64,000 nt of DNA from the NCBI RefSeq assembly GCF_016745395.1, contig NZ_JAERVJ010000002.1:372001-436000 (forward strand). The letters are read 5' to 3'. Position 1 is the stretch's first letter, and each line of letters starts with the position of its first letter. Shown piece by piece: positions 7,768-17,480 of this stretch. Made by a program: the position numbers and the translations under genes. Source of the DNA: Methylocystis sp. Sn-Cys. GTDB taxonomy: Bacteria; Pseudomonadota; Alphaproteobacteria; Rhizobiales; Beijerinckiaceae. Under the pieces are notes generated by a model that saw only the letters and a list, made by a program, of their open reading frames with translations, was not told where the DNA came from and made no database searches.

Positions 7768-7775
7768 AAAGCGCG

Positions 7776-8159
7776 CTAGAAGGTGAAGCCGGTTCCCATG
7801 TTTCCGCTGGGGGTCACGGAGACTGGCGGTTTTGATCCCGAAGGGGCGCTGTCTTCTTTGTCTTTCGGTTTGGGCGGGGCCTTCCCGGGAGACCAGCCTT
7901 CCAGCTCGCCGAACTGGCGGTTCGGACCATTCGGCGTCGCCTGCGGCTTGCCGGGCGTCGTCTGCTGGGCGTTGGCGTCCGCGCCTTTCCTGCCCTTGGC
8001 GCGCTTGGTCTGCACCGAAGAGGCGCCGCTGGTGTCGAGCGCCTTAGGATCGAACGCTTTGGGATCGAGCTGCAGCTCCTGGGCGACAGCCGCGCCGGCG
8101 CCGATCACAAAGGCTGCGACAAGGAGAGAACCGCTGAAACGACGCGCGCAAAGACGCAT
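7776..8159 (-). CDS. Small secreted protein of unknown function
   Basis: A 127-residue protein with a signal peptide cleaved near residue 26 (AAVAQ). The mature part is hydrophilic and low in complexity, rich in Lys, Pro, Ser and Gly, including PKAFDPKALDTSG and a Pro/Lys-rich stretch KAPPKPKDKEDSAPSG. No known domain is recognised; it is probably periplasmic. It lies between asd and sdhB on the same strand, but repeat elements separate it from both. Codon use matches its neighbours, which supports a real gene. Confidence 0.65.
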   Translation of the reverse strand: MRLCARRFSGSLLVAAFVIGAGAAVAQELQLDPKAFDPKALDTSGASSVQTKRAKGRKGADANAQQTTPGKPQATPNGPNRQFGELEGWSPGKAPPKPKDKEDSAPSGSKPPVSVTPSGNMGTGFTF

Positions 8160-8226
8160 GGCACTGTCTCCGAAATTGAACGGGACGTCCTAGCGCCGCA
8201 CGGCGGCGGGATCAAGGCGCCCCGCT

Positions 8227-8281
8227 GGACCGCGCGCCTTCAGGCGCGCCGCGACAAAGCGAGCCTGAAGGCTCGCGGTCC
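8227..8281. repeat. REP-like family C, inverted pair C1
   Basis: GGACCGCGCGCCTTCAGGCG heads the left unit (8227-8249); the right unit (8259-8281) is an inverted variant ending GGCTCGCGGTCC. The two units face each other over nine bases, the arrangement of paired REP elements. The same sequence brackets the RAYT gene near 40 kb. Confidence 0.9.
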
Positions 8282-8306
8282 GTGACAGTCGCTCCCGGAA
8301 GCGGCG

Positions 8307-9086
8307 TCACGCCTCCTGCCGGGCGATCGCCAGATTCTTGAGCTCCGCGATCGCCTTGGCGGGCGAGAGGCCCTTCGGGCAGACCTTGGTGCAGTTCATG
8401 ATCGTATGGCAGCGATAGAGGCGGAAGGTATCGTCGACATAGCCGAGACGCTCCTGCGTCGCCTCGTCGCGCGAATCCTGCACCCAGCGATGCGCCTGCA
8501 GCAGCGCGGCGGGGCCAAGGAAACGGTCGGAGTTCCACCAATAGCTCGGACAAGCGGTCGAGCAGCAGGCGCAGAGGATGCACTCGTAGAGACCATCCAG
8601 CTTGGCGCGATCCTGCGGTGACTGCAGCCGCTCCTTCTCGGGGTTGGCGCCGGCGTGGAGCCAGGGCTCGATGGCGGCGTGCTGCTCGTAGAAAATGGTG
8701 AGGTCGGGCACGAGGTCCTTCACCACGCCCATATGCGGCAGCGGGTAGAGTTTGATCGGCCCCTCGATCTCGTCCATGCCCTTGGTGCAGGCGAGCGTAT
8801 TGACCCCGTCGATGTTCATCGAGCAGGAGCCGCAAATGCCCTCGCGGCAGGAGCGGCGGAAGGTCAGCGTCGGATCGACCTTGTTCTTGATCCAGATGAT
8901 GCCGTCCAGCACCATCGGCCCGCAATCGCCCGTATCGACGAAGAAAGTGTCGACGCGCGGATTGGCGTCGGCGTCTGGGTTGTAGCGATAGATCCGATAT
9001 TCGCGCAGATTGGCGGCGCCTTCCGGCTTCGGCCAGACCTTGCCCTCGGCGACGACGGAGTTCTTGGGAAGGGTGAATTCGACCAT
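8307..9086 (-). CDS. sdhB: Succinate dehydrogenase iron-sulfur subunit
   Basis: Electron-transfer subunit of complex II, on the cytoplasmic face of the membrane, 259 residues. The [2Fe-2S] ligands are C80, C85, C88 and C100. The C-terminal ferredoxin-like part has C169/C172/C175/C179 and C226/C232/C236, supplying the [4Fe-4S] and [3Fe-4S] clusters. The start at 9086 is one base after the stop of an inserted PIN-toxin gene, instead of following sdhA. Its ribosome binding site therefore lies inside the toxin's 3' end and translation may be coupled to it. Confidence 0.98.
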   Translation of the reverse strand: MVEFTLPKNSVVAEGKVWPKPEGAANLREYRIYRYNPDADANPRVDTFFVDTGDCGPMVLDGIIWIKNKVDPTLTFRRSCREGICGSCSMNIDGVNTLACTKGMDEIEGPIKLYPLPHMGVVKDLVPDLTIFYEQHAAIEPWLHAGANPEKERLQSPQDRAKLDGLYECILCACCSTACPSYWWNSDRFLGPAALLQAHRWVQDSRDEATQERLGYVDDTFRLYRCHTIMNCTKVCPKGLSPAKAIAELKNLAIARQEA

Positions 9087-9087
9087 T

Positions 9088-9534
9088 TTACCCTCGGAGA
9101 GAAGAGGCTTGGAGCGAGGCGGAGGCTTGGAGAGCGACTATTTCGACATTGCAGGATGAGGCAAGCGCCTTCCGAAGGAATTTTTCATCCGCAGTAACGA
9201 ATGTCGCCGCTAGGCTTTCAGCGCAAGCCAAGTAAAGGCAGTCGTAGATCGGATGATCGAGACTTGTAGCCAACGCCAAGGCGCGCTCGACAAATGCCGC
9301 CGAAGGCGACAATTCAGTAAAGTAGCTACTCATCGAGGCGAGGCCCTTAAGAGCTTGCTCGCTGGCGAACTGGCCTGAACGTGTCTTTTTCCAAAGAACA
9401 TTCCCCACTTCGGCCAGCAAGAAATCCGGCGCATAAAGATCCGAGCATCGAGCGAGCAGCCCCCGAGCGAGATCGTGATCCGCCTCGTCGACGATCCATT
9501 TGACCGCGATCGAGGCGTCAATCACGAGCTTCAT
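9088..9534 (-). CDS. PIN-domain toxin (VapC/FitB-like) inside the sdh operon
   Basis: A 148-residue PIN-domain protein, probably an endoribonuclease toxin. Acidic metal-site residues are seen in [16 protein letters not shown] at the N-terminus, [12 protein letters not shown] (glutamate), [12 protein letters not shown] (aspartate) and FVTADEKF (aspartate). The Ala/Ser/Leu-rich tail after residue 135 comes from a region with two copies of a 10-bp motif (AGGCTTGGAG on the plus strand, near 9106-9134). That tail may be former sdhB leader DNA read as coding sequence. It overlaps its antitoxin by four bases. Confidence 0.9.
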   Translation of the reverse strand: MKLVIDASIAVKWIVDEADHDLARGLLARCSDLYAPDFLLAEVGNVLWKKTRSGQFASEQALKGLASMSSYFTELSPSAAFVERALALATSLDHPIYDCLYLACAESLAATFVTADEKFLRKALASSCNVEIVALQASASLQASSLRG

Positions 9535-9770
9535 CGGTCACGATCTTCCCGGATGAGCAGCGTGCTATCCGTCTGCACAACGCCTTTCGGCGTCATAGCG
9601 GCGATCGAGTCGGCGAGACGTACGCGCTCATCACAAATCTCGCGGGATTTGGACGCCGTTTCGAGCAGATCGGCGATCTCGTCCTCCAGAGACACATGAT
9701 GGCTATTCGCAAGGCGCTCGAGTCTCGCGAGCGTCTCTTCGGCCAAATTACGGATGACGATCGCATTCAT
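9531..9770 (-). CDS. FitA-like ribbon-helix-helix antitoxin inside the sdh operon
   Basis: A 79-residue protein. NAIVIRNLAEETLARLERLA is the FitA/Arc-type ribbon-helix-helix start, followed by a second helix SLEDEIADLLETAS. The C-terminal part would bind the PIN toxin next door. It begins only 35 bp after the sdhA stop, with no terminator between, so it should be transcribed with the sdh genes. Confidence 0.85.
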   Translation of the reverse strand: MNAIVIRNLAEETLARLERLANSHHVSLEDEIADLLETASKSREICDERVRLADSIAAMTPKGVVQTDSTLLIREDRDR

Positions 9771-9805
9771 CGCACCGTGCTCCCTTCGGTCGGGCCGTCG
9801 CTTCC

Positions 9806-11638
9806 TCAGTACACCCGCGCCTTCGGCTCGATATAAGCCACCTCATCCGTCATCGTGTAACTATGCACCGGGCGATAGTCGATCGAGACCGTCTTCTTCT
9901 CACGGTCGATCGACGCCAGCGTGTGCTTCATCCAATTGGCGTCGTCGCGATTCGGGAAGTCCTCACGCGCATGGGCGCCGCGCGATTCCTTGCGGTTGGC
10001 GGCGGATTCGATCGTCACCGCGGCCTGCGCGATGAGATTGTCGAACTCCAGCGTCTCGACGAGATCGGAGTTCCAGATCAGCGAGCGGTCGGAGACCTTC
10101 ACCTCGGCGGCTTCCCGCCAAACTTCCTGCACGCCCGCGACGCCCTCGGCCAGCACCTCGCCGGTGCGATAGACGGCGCAATGCGACTGCATGGTCCGCT
10201 GCATCTTGTCGCGCAGATCGGCCGTCGAGATCGCGCCATTGGCGTTGCGGAAGAAATCGAGGCGCGAGAGCGGCAGCTCCGCCGAATCGGCGGGCAGCTC
10301 TGGCTGCGACTGACCGGGCTTGACCACCTCGGCGGCGCGCAGGCCCGCCGCGCGGCCGAAGACCACCAGGTCGATCAGCGAATTGGAGCCGAGGCGATTG
10401 GCGCCATGCACGGAGACGCAGGCCGCCTCGCCGATCGCCATCAGGCCGGGCACCACGGAGTCGGGGTTCCCGTCGAGCTTGCGCAGCACTTCGCCGTGAT
10501 AATTCGTCGGGATGCCGCCCATATTGTAATGCGCGGTCGGGATGATGGGGATCGGCTGGCGCGTCACGTCGACGCCGGCGAAAATCTTCGAACTTTCGGA
10601 AATGCCCGGCAGGCGCTCATGCAGGATCGCCGGATCGAGATGCTCGAGATGGAGGTAAGCGTGGTCCTTGTGCTTGCCGACGCCCCTGCCCTCGCGCACC
10701 TCCATGGTGATCGCGCGCGAAACCATGTCGCGCGGCGCGAGGTCTTTGACGGAAGGCGCGTAGCGCTCCATGAAGCGCTCGCCTTCGCTATTGGTCAGAT
10801 AGCCGCCCTCGCCGCGCGCGCCCTCGGTGATGAGGCAGCCCGCGCCATAGATGCCGGTCGGGTGGAATTGAACGAACTCCATATCCTGCAGCGGCAGGCC
10901 GGCGCGCAACACCATGCCGTTGCCGTCGCCCGTGCAGGTATGGGCCGAGGTGGCGGAAAGATAGACGCGCCCATAGCCACCGGTGGCGAGAACGGTCAGC
11001 GCCGAGCGGAACCGGTGAATCGTGCCGTCGTCGAGCTTGAGGCACACGATGCCGCGGCAGGCGCCTTGCTGATCCATGATCAGGTCGATGGCGAAATATT
11101 CGACGAAGAACTGTGTCTCATGCTTCAGCGCCTGCCCATACATGGTGTGGAGCATGGCGTGGCCGGTGCGGTCGGCGGCGGCGCAGGTGCGCTGAGCGGG
11201 CGGGCCCCTGCCGTAATCGGTCGTCATGCCGCCGAAGGGGCGCTGATAAATCGTGCCCTCGGCCGTGCGCGAGAAGGGCACGCCCCAATGCTCGAGCTCA
11301 TAGACCGCCTGAGGGGCGTTGCGGCACAGATATTCGATCGCGTCCTGGTCTCCGAGCCAGTCGGAGCCCTTGACGGTGTCATACATGTGCCATTTCCAGT
11401 CGTCCGGCCCCATATTGCCGAGCGCGGCGGCGACGCCGCCCTGGGCCGCGACCGTATGCGAACGGGTCGGGAAGACCTTGGTCACGCAGGCGACATTGAG
11501 CCCCGCCTTGGCGCAGCCGACGACGGCGCGCAGCCCGGCGCCGCCGGCGCCGACGACCACCACGTCGAAAGTGTGGTCGACGATCGGATAGGCACGTCCG
11601 CCGACCGTTACGGATGAAGCAGCGCCATTCGCAACCAT
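9806..11638 (-). CDS. sdhA: Succinate dehydrogenase flavoprotein subunit
   Basis: Catalytic subunit of complex II: oxidises succinate to fumarate in the TCA cycle, 610 residues. The FAD-binding motif [14 protein letters not shown] is at about 26-39. The histidine that carries covalent FAD is H61 in [11 protein letters not shown]. Further family signatures are [23 protein letters not shown] and the C-terminal [14 protein letters not shown]. Third gene of the operon, after sdhC and sdhD. Confidence 0.98.
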   Translation of the reverse strand: MVANGAASSVTVGGRAYPIVDHTFDVVVVGAGGAGLRAVVGCAKAGLNVACVTKVFPTRSHTVAAQGGVAAALGNMGPDDWKWHMYDTVKGSDWLGDQDAIEYLCRNAPQAVYELEHWGVPFSRTAEGTIYQRPFGGMTTDYGRGPPAQRTCAAADRTGHAMLHTMYGQALKHETQFFVEYFAIDLIMDQQGACRGIVCLKLDDGTIHRFRSALTVLATGGYGRVYLSATSAHTCTGDGNGMVLRAGLPLQDMEFVQFHPTGIYGAGCLITEGARGEGGYLTNSEGERFMERYAPSVKDLAPRDMVSRAITMEVREGRGVGKHKDHAYLHLEHLDPAILHERLPGISESSKIFAGVDVTRQPIPIIPTAHYNMGGIPTNYHGEVLRKLDGNPDSVVPGLMAIGEAACVSVHGANRLGSNSLIDLVVFGRAAGLRAAEVVKPGQSQPELPADSAELPLSRLDFFRNANGAISTADLRDKMQRTMQSHCAVYRTGEVLAEGVAGVQEVWREAAEVKVSDRSLIWNSDLVETLEFDNLIAQAAVTIESAANRKESRGAHAREDFPNRDDANWMKHTLASIDREKKTVSIDYRPVHSYTMTDEVAYIEPKARVY

Positions 11639-11690
11639 TATCGAAGCCTTTGTTGAATGTCTTTCCAGCGGGCTTTCTTGCGCGCTACTC

Positions 11691-12086
11691 TTATCTCGGC
11701 GCGGCGATCAGCATGATCCCGAGGGTCCAGACGCCGGCGATCGCGATCGACGCGATCCGGTTCCAGTAGAGGGCCTGCTCTTTCAGCGCCGGGTCGTGGA
11801 CATAATCCTCGATGATCTCCGTGGCGCCCTGGCGGGCGTGGATCATGCCGATGACCCCGAAGAGAATCAGCACGATCGCCGGGAAGGGATGGCCGATCTC
11901 GGCGCGCACGCCCTCGGGCGTCTCGCCGACAAGGCCGGCCAACCACCAGGCCGAAAGCACGCCCAGCGGCGCCAGCGCATAAGCCGAAAGACGCATGAAG
12001 CGGGCGTGAGTCGAGCCCTCGTGATCCGAGACATAAGCGGCGCCCTGGCCGCTCCGCCCGCTCGTGAAGTGAGTCGGAACCGACAT
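11691..12086 (-). CDS. sdhD: Succinate dehydrogenase membrane anchor subunit
   Basis: A 131-residue protein with three predicted membrane helices (about 37-55, 67-85, 105-125). The segment [19 protein letters not shown] is typical of SdhD and supplies a histidine near the heme b site and a tyrosine near the ubiquinone site. It sits 12 bp after sdhC and 52 bp before sdhA, in the same operon. Confidence 0.93.
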   Translation of the reverse strand: MSVPTHFTSGRSGQGAAYVSDHEGSTHARFMRLSAYALAPLGVLSAWWLAGLVGETPEGVRAEIGHPFPAIVLILFGVIGMIHARQGATEIIEDYVHDPALKEQALYWNRIASIAIAGVWTLGIMLIAAPR

Positions 12087-12098
12087 TCGAGGCCTCCG

Positions 12099-12506
12099 TT
12101 AGCCGGCGAGAGACTTGATGATCCAGAGCAGCACGGTCAGGCCGACGCCGCCATAGAGGGAGGCCTGCGCCAGAAGCTCGCGGCCCTGCGGGTCCATATA
12201 AAGACCACGATCCCAAAGCGCGTGACGGACGCCGCCGAGCAGATGGTGGAAAATCGCCCAGGTGATGAGGAAGACGATCGGCCCGCCGATGAAGCCCGAG
12301 GCAAGCCAGCCGGTGAGCGCATGAAGCCAGCCGCCAAAGCCTGCGCCGAGCAGAAAGAGCGCCATCAGCGCCATGCCGACATAAAGCCCCGCTCCGGTGA
12401 TGCGATGGGCGATCGACATCGCCATTGTGAGCCAGGGCTTGAAGACCGTCAGATGCGGCGACAACGGGCGCGTTGCGGCGCGCTCGTCCGTTGAGGCGTT
12501 TGCCAT
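12099..12506 (-). CDS. sdhC: Succinate dehydrogenase cytochrome b556 subunit
   Basis: Membrane anchor of complex II, 135 residues. It has the motif SIAHRITGAGLY before the first helix, a quinone-site signature, and FHHLLGGVRHALWD, which carries the heme-ligand histidine. Three membrane helices are visible. It is the first gene of the operon; the promoter should lie in the 197-bp gap to the MFS gene, where no clear box was picked out. Confidence 0.95.
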   Translation of the reverse strand: MANASTDERAATRPLSPHLTVFKPWLTMAMSIAHRITGAGLYVGMALMALFLLGAGFGGWLHALTGWLASGFIGGPIVFLITWAIFHHLLGGVRHALWDRGLYMDPQGRELLAQASLYGGVGLTVLLWIIKSLAG

Positions 12507-12703
12507 GCGTATCCCTCTCGCGCGTCAGTTCGAAATGGTTCCGAAGACGCTTATGGATGGATAATTCAATTGGTGCGGCGCCGCAACCGGCTCAATGGCG
12601 CAAAGACGCCGGATTGTGTCGCAATAAAGACACAAGCCTGTATCCACAGGAGCTTTTGTCGCGGCGCCGGCTGCGCTCTCGCGCACTGGCTCGTTTCGGG
12701 TCG

Positions 12704-13915
12704 CTATTCGGCCGGAGCCGAAAGCGATCTGGACGCAATCAGAAGAACGCCGAGCGACAGCAGCGCGGCCCCGCCGCCGGCCGCAAAGGCGGCCCAGGGT
12801 CCGTAGACGTCCCAGAGCCAGCCGGCGAGAAGGCTCGCGACAAGAAGAGCCAGCCCGCCGGTAAGATTGAAGACGCCGAAGGCCGTGCCCCGGAGCGCGG
12901 CGGGAGCCGTATCGGCGACCAGAGCGGCGAAAAGCCCCTGAGTCAGGCCCATATGCAGACCCCAGAGGACGACGCCGCCCCAGACGAGCGGGAGATGTTC
13001 GGCGTAAGCCAAGGCGGCGTCGGCGCCGATCAGCATCACGAGGCCGGCTGCGAGCGGCGTGATCCGGTCGCCGCGATCGGAAAAGGCGCCGACGGGATAG
13101 GACGCGCCGGCATAGACGACATTCATTGCAACCAGCACCAGCGGGGCCAAAGCCTCCGGCAGGCCGACCGCCTGCGCCTTGAGAATCAGAAAGGCTTCCG
13201 AAAAGCGCGCCAGACTGAAGATGGAGGCAATCGCGACCACCAGCCAGAAACGCCCGCTCAAGCCCCGAATCTCGCTCCAATGGAGAGGAAAGCGCGCCGG
13301 GCGCTGGGGACGCGTCTCGGCTGGTTCGCTGACCCCGAAGGCGAGGACAGCCACGGCGAGAATGGCGGGAATGCAGGCCACCCAGAAGACGGCGCGGATG
13401 TCGTCCAGCGTCGCCCACATGACCAACACCGCGACGGCGGGCCCCAGAAAGGCGCCGACCGTGTCGAGCGACTGGCGCAGGCCGAAGGCCGCGCCGCGCA
13501 GTTCCGCCGGCGTGACGTCGGCGACGAGCGCGTCGCGCGGCGCGCCGCGAATCCCCTTCCCCACGCGGTCGATGAAACGCGCCGCCATCACCCAGTCGAC
13601 ATTGGGAGCCAGCGGAAACAGCGGCTTTGTCACCGCCGCGAGACCATAGCCCAGAATGGCGAGCAGCTTGCGGCTCGCGAACCAGTCGGACACGGCGCCC
13701 GAAAAAATCTTGACGACCGAGGCCGTCGCTTCGGCCACCCCCTCTATGGCGCCGACCTGGGCCATCGTGGCGCCCATCGTCCCCACCAGATAGATCGGCA
13801 GAAGCGCATGGATCATCTCGGACGAGAAATCCATGAGCAAAGAGACGACTCCCAACGCCCAGACGCTCGACGGAATAAGACGCAGCCGGCCGAATGGTAT
13901 GGCGCCGTCGCTCAT
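12704..13915 (-). CDS. Major facilitator superfamily transporter
   Basis: A 403-residue inner-membrane protein with about 12 hydrophobic helices. GAVSDWFASRKLLAILGYG after helix 2 is the MFS loop motif (GxxxDRxxR-like). A second, weaker copy, GAFSDRGDRITPLAAG, is in the second half. DRVGKGIRGAPRDALVADV after helix 4 is typical of a group of MFS carriers usually annotated as unknown-substrate or drug-efflux transporters. It precedes sdhC on the same strand, 197 bp away, with no functional link evident. Confidence 0.9.
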   Translation of the reverse strand: MSDGAIPFGRLRLIPSSVWALGVVSLLMDFSSEMIHALLPIYLVGTMGATMAQVGAIEGVAEATASVVKIFSGAVSDWFASRKLLAILGYGLAAVTKPLFPLAPNVDWVMAARFIDRVGKGIRGAPRDALVADVTPAELRGAAFGLRQSLDTVGAFLGPAVAVLVMWATLDDIRAVFWVACIPAILAVAVLAFGVSEPAETRPQRPARFPLHWSEIRGLSGRFWLVVAIASIFSLARFSEAFLILKAQAVGLPEALAPLVLVAMNVVYAGASYPVGAFSDRGDRITPLAAGLVMLIGADAALAYAEHLPLVWGGVVLWGLHMGLTQGLFAALVADTAPAALRGTAFGVFNLTGGLALLVASLLAGWLWDVYGPWAAFAAGGGAALLSLGVLLIASRSLSAPAE

Positions 13916-14055
13916 GAGTTAGCCTCGCATAACGCCAATTGGGGAGAAGAGCTCCGACGCGTTCGCGCGAGCTTAGCCTGCTTTCTGCCGGCATGGAATC
14001 GGGCGCGAGCTTAAGCCCATCGGCCCGAACGCTCCGCTCGCCGCGCCCGGAAAAA

Positions 14056-14271
14056 TCACGCTGCGAAGAAACGCCGATTTTTGATTTCCAGCAGCACACG
14101 GACGCACTCCTGGCTTGCAACAAGCCTGTCCTGCGACCGCTGCATCTCTTTCAAGGTGAGAGTTATCTCCTCATAGCTCTGCCTGAGCTGCTCTTGAATT
14201 TTGAGGAGATCGGCCTGAGTCTCCAATATCTCTCGCTGGTTGGCGAGAATGAGTTGTTCCTTCGTCACCAA
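14056..14271 (-). CDS. Small coiled-coil protein of unknown function
   Basis: A 71-residue, almost fully helical protein rich in Gln, Leu, Glu and Arg, with heptad spacing from EQLILANQREILETQADLLK to MQRSQDRLV. The start is TTG, or the GTG just after it, behind a GGGGGG run. It resembles the small coiled-coil protein at 15922-16251 in character but not clearly in sequence. Function unknown; the call rests on codon use and the regular heptads. Confidence 0.5.
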   Translation of the reverse strand: MVTKEQLILANQREILETQADLLKIQEQLRQSYEEITLTLKEMQRSQDRLVASQECVRVLLEIKNRRFFAA

Positions 14272-14330
14272 AAGCCCCCCAACTCGACGCCCCTAATATT
14301 TCGATCGAGCGGGAGACTCCCCGCTGGGTT

Positions 14331-14388
14331 CCCGACGCTCGCTCAAGCGAGCGTCGGGATTGACGCCCAACCAATCAAGCGGCTCTCG
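14331..14388. repeat. Dispersed repeat family D, copy D2
   Basis: A perfect 12-bp stem CCCGACGCTCGC / GCGAGCGTCGGG with a TCAA loop, followed by TTGACGCCCAACCAATCAAGCGG as in other family D copies (here split over positions 14360-14382). The rest of the 436-bp gap 14272-14707 shows no recognisable feature. Confidence 0.8.
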
Positions 14389-14707
14389 TAGGATTTTATA
14401 AGCGGGTCTCGCAGCGTTATTGCTTTTGCGCGGCCGTGCGGCGAATTGCGCGGGCGACCAAAAATCGGTTCGATGTTTCAGCTATTTCTGTCTGGATAAA
14501 TATCTGGCTCACGCAGTGGAAACCTGGCCTGTAAGTCGAGCTCGAGATTGTCGCGGCCCCTGCCCATCGAATCAGGCGGCCAGCCGCGCCGAGAAAGCGC
14601 GCTCGTCGATGATCGGGAAACGTCGTGGCAGGCGCGGAATTATTATTCCCGCGCGCCGTCGCCAATGCGCCATGCGAACGCCGCGTTTCCTGAGATAAGA
14701 TGGCCGT

Positions 14708-15853
14708 ATGGGAATCATTTCGCCCACAGAACGTCTGCTGGCCTGCGCCGATCCGTCGGAGCCGGTGGAGAGCGGGCTATTGTCCGTCGATCTTTCGGCC
14801 TTGGTCGCGAACTGGCGCAAGCTCGCTTCAATGGCGGGAGCCTCCGAATGCGGGGCCGTCATCAAGGCTGACGGCTATGGCCTCGGCCAGGCGGCGGCGC
14901 TGCGCGCGCTCGCCGGCGCCGGGTGCCGGACCTTTTTCGTCGCCAATCTGATCGAAGGCGAGGCGGCGCGGGCGCTGGCGCCCAACGCGACCATCTATGT
15001 GCTCGACGGCGTCGCGCCGGGCTGCGCGCCGCGCCTCGCCGCGGCAGGGCTGCGGCCGGCGCTCGGCTCATTTGCGCAGCTCGAGGAATGGGCTGCGGCC
15101 GGCGTCACTCTCAGCCGCAAGCTGGAGGCGGCGCTTCATTTCGACACCGGCATGAACCGGCTGGGCTTCGCGCCGCAAGACGCCGGCGCAATCGCGTTGC
15201 GCGCCCAGGCGATCGCGCCGACCCTGGTGATGAGCCATTTCGTCAGCGCGCAGCTCCCGGCTTCGCCAATCAACGACCGGCAGATCGGCGATTTCCTCGC
15301 CGTCCGCGCGGCTTTCCCCGCTGTTCCGGCGTCGCTCGCCAATACCTCCGGCATCTTCCTGCCGCAGCGGCCGCATTTTGATCTGGTGCGCCCCGGCTAT
15401 GGGCTCTATGGCGGCAATCCGACGCCCGGCGCGGAGAACCCAATGAAGCCTGTGGCGCGGCTTTGCGGGCGCATTATCTCGGCGCGCGACCTCGCCGCGG
15501 GCGAGACCGTCGGCTATGACGGCATATGGGCGGCCCCCCGCCCCTCCCGCGTTGCGACCGTCGGCGTCGGATATGCGGACGGACTGCCGGTCGCGGCCAC
15601 GGCCGCACCCGGGAAGCCGGCAGGCGAGGCGATCGTCGGCGGCGTGCGCTGCCCCTTCGTCGGCCGCGTGTCGATGGATTACGTCGTGCTCGACGTGACC
15701 GATGCGCCTGAGGAGGCCGCGCGGCGCGGGGAGTGGGTCGAGCTGTTGGGTGAGACGATCAAGATCGAGGAGCTGGCCGCTCGGGCCGGAACGATCGGCT
15801 ATGAGGTGCTGACCCGACTGGGACGGCGCTTCGCCCGGCGGTATATCGGATAG
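14708..15853 (+). CDS. alr: Alanine racemase
   Basis: PLP enzyme that makes D-alanine for peptidoglycan, 381 residues. The PLP lysine is K53 in VIKADGYGLG. The second catalytic base is the tyrosine of ETVGYDGIW. LVRPGYGLYGGNP and VGVGYADGLP are further family motifs, and FVGRVSMDYVVLDVTD closes the active site from the other subunit. Length and domain order (TIM barrel, then beta domain) are complete. Confidence 0.96.
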   Translation: MGIISPTERLLACADPSEPVESGLLSVDLSALVANWRKLASMAGASECGAVIKADGYGLGQAAALRALAGAGCRTFFVANLIEGEAARALAPNATIYVLDGVAPGCAPRLAAAGLRPALGSFAQLEEWAAAGVTLSRKLEAALHFDTGMNRLGFAPQDAGAIALRAQAIAPTLVMSHFVSAQLPASPINDRQIGDFLAVRAAFPAVPASLANTSGIFLPQRPHFDLVRPGYGLYGGNPTPGAENPMKPVARLCGRIISARDLAAGETVGYDGIWAAPRPSRVATVGVGYADGLPVAATAAPGKPAGEAIVGGVRCPFVGRVSMDYVVLDVTDAPEEAARRGEWVELLGETIKIEELAARAGTIGYEVLTRLGRRFARRYIG

Positions 15854-15921
15854 CGGAATGACAGCCGCCCATGGCCGCGCTAGGATCGGCGCTCGTCGAG
15901 GCCATTCCAGCAGGAAATCAA

Positions 15922-16251
15922 ATGAGCGGCGAACCGGAAAATCTCGTATTGCAGTTGCTGCGCGACATGCGTGGCGAGATGTCGTCGATGCGGGGCGATA
16001 TGGCTACCAAAGGGCAAATCGCCGAACTCCGCGCCGAGTTTAAAAGCGATATGCACTCACTGCGCGCCGACGTCGCTTCCGATCTCATGACGCTGGAAAA
16101 GAAACTCAGCGAGCAAATCACCGGCCTGCGCCGCTCGGTGATCGAATATCATTCCTCGATCATCGGCCATGGCGTGCTGATCACGGAGCTCGAAGAGCGC
16201 GTGCGCCGCCTCGAACAGCATTTGAAGCTGCCCCCGCACGACGCGCATTGA
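15922..16251 (+). CDS. Small coiled-coil protein of unknown function
   Basis: A 109-residue, strongly helical and charged protein. It begins SGEPENLVLQLLRDMRGEM, a start shared by a group of short proteins common in Hyphomicrobiales, and runs on in heptads to LEERVRRLEQHLKL. The start at 15922 is chosen because an AGGA lies about eight bases ahead. It lies 68 bp after alr and may be co-transcribed. No catalytic motif or membrane segment is seen; a structural or adaptor role is possible. Confidence 0.7.
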   Translation: MSGEPENLVLQLLRDMRGEMSSMRGDMATKGQIAELRAEFKSDMHSLRADVASDLMTLEKKLSEQITGLRRSVIEYHSSIIGHGVLITELEERVRRLEQHLKLPPHDAH

Positions 16252-16258
16252 GACGAGG

Positions 16259-16897
16259 TTACGCCTTGGCGAACCAGGGCTGCAGCACCGGATACCCTTC
16301 GCCCGCGAGCAGCGACACGGTCTCGTAAAGCGGCAGGCCGACGACCGCCGTATAAGAGCCGACAAGCTTCACCACGAAAGTCCCGGCAAGGCCCTGTATC
16401 GCATAGCCGCCCGCCTTGCCGCGCCATTCGCCGGAGGCGAGATAGCCGTCGATCTCCATCGAGGACAGCCGCTTGAAACGCAGTCGCGCCTCGACTAGCC
16501 GCTTGCGCTCGAAGCCGCGCGGGGTGATCAGGCTCACCGCCGTATAGACGCGGTGCTGGCGGCCGGAGAGAAGCTGCAGGCACTCCTCCGCCTCCTCGGC
16601 CGTCTCGGGCTTGGGCAGGGTGCGGCGCCCCACGGACACGACCGTATCGGCGGCGATGAGATAGGATTGCTTCAGATCGTCATGCGCCGCCCGAACCTTC
16701 GCCGAGGCGGCCGCCTTCTCGCTCGCGAGGCGGATCGCCAGAGCGCGGGGCGACTCGCCCTTGTGCGGCGTCTCGTCGATATCGGCCGGCAGAAGCGCGT
16801 CGGCCTCCAGCCCCGCCTGCTGCAGGAGCGCGAGACGGCGCGGCGACGCCGAAGCGAGAATGAGCTTCGACTTGGGAGCGGCGGGTTCGGCTGTCAT
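16259..16897 (-). CDS. maf: Maf-like nucleotide pyrophosphatase
   Basis: Hydrolyses non-canonical or excess nucleoside triphosphates to monophosphates and pyrophosphate, 212 residues. The N-terminal motif [16 protein letters not shown] is the family signature. The catalytic aspartate is in [27 protein letters not shown] and [13 protein letters not shown] are later family motifs. It follows infA by 25 bp on the same strand, a pairing common in Alphaproteobacteria. Confidence 0.94.
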   Translation of the reverse strand: MTAEPAAPKSKLILASASPRRLALLQQAGLEADALLPADIDETPHKGESPRALAIRLASEKAAASAKVRAAHDDLKQSYLIAADTVVSVGRRTLPKPETAEEAEECLQLLSGRQHRVYTAVSLITPRGFERKRLVEARLRFKRLSSMEIDGYLASGEWRGKAGGYAIQGLAGTFVVKLVGSYTAVVGLPLYETVSLLAGEGYPVLQPWFAKA

Positions 16898-16922
16898 TTA
16901 AAGCGGCTCCGCCGGAAAGGGA

Positions 16923-17141
16923 TTAGCGGAAACGATAGGTGATTCGGCCCTTGGTGAGGTCGTAGGGCGTCATTTCGACGAGCACCTTGTCGCCCTCGAG
17001 CACGCGGATGCGATTCTTGCGCATCTTGCCGGCGGTGTGAGCGATAATCTCGTGGTCGTTTTCGAGCTTTACCCGAAACATTGCGCTGGGCAGCAGTTCG
17101 GTGACGATTCCTGGGAATTCGAGCAGTTCTTCCTTGGCCAT
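16923..17141 (-). CDS. infA: Translation initiation factor IF-1
   Basis: A 72-residue OB-fold protein that binds the ribosomal A site during initiation. The sequence is complete and typical: [20 protein letters not shown], then [19 protein letters not shown] and the end GRITYRFR. First gene of the infA-maf unit; the 339-bp gap upstream should carry its promoter. Confidence 0.98.
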   Translation of the reverse strand: MAKEELLEFPGIVTELLPSAMFRVKLENDHEIIAHTAGKMRKNRIRVLEGDKVLVEMTPYDLTKGRITYRFR

Positions 17142-17480
17142 GTGGTTCCTTGAGTGGCGCCTCCCGACTGGAGAAGACAGTTAGCGCGGCAAAGCAAAAA
17201 TGCCGCAGCGCCCGGGACGGACGGCGGATTGGCGCGGACCCTAATCGAGAAAGACGAATTTGTGAACCGGAGAGTTCTGCCGGGGCGCCGAACGGTGGAA
17301 ACCACCTTCCCTTTCGCGGGACGACCGGGTAAAAACCGCCCGTAGCGTCACCGCAGCGTTTTTAGCCCGAAGACGCCTCTTAGCGGGGAAAACCCGCCAT
17401 TGGTTGTAATTCACGTGGGCCCAGCTTCACCCCGCTGTTGGAGTGGCAAGCTTTCAACGATTTAACCCAAAGAATTTCCT
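17142..17480. other. Intergenic gap between infA and a divergent membrane-protein gene
   Basis: 339 bp with no gene. It separates two divergent genes, so it should hold a promoter in each direction, but no clear boxes or repeat copies were seen. The last 80 bp are more AT-rich than the rest. Confidence 0.5.

Noticed and set aside
6473-7786. 437-codon frame on the plus strand
   Set aside because: Starts within repeat B1 and mirrors asd; not a gene.
9863-11617. 584-codon open frame on the plus strand
   Set aside because: Antisense to sdhA; composition typical of a shadow frame.
12473-14014. 513-codon frame on the plus strand
   Set aside because: Mirrors the MFS transporter and shows charged low-complexity translation without any domain.
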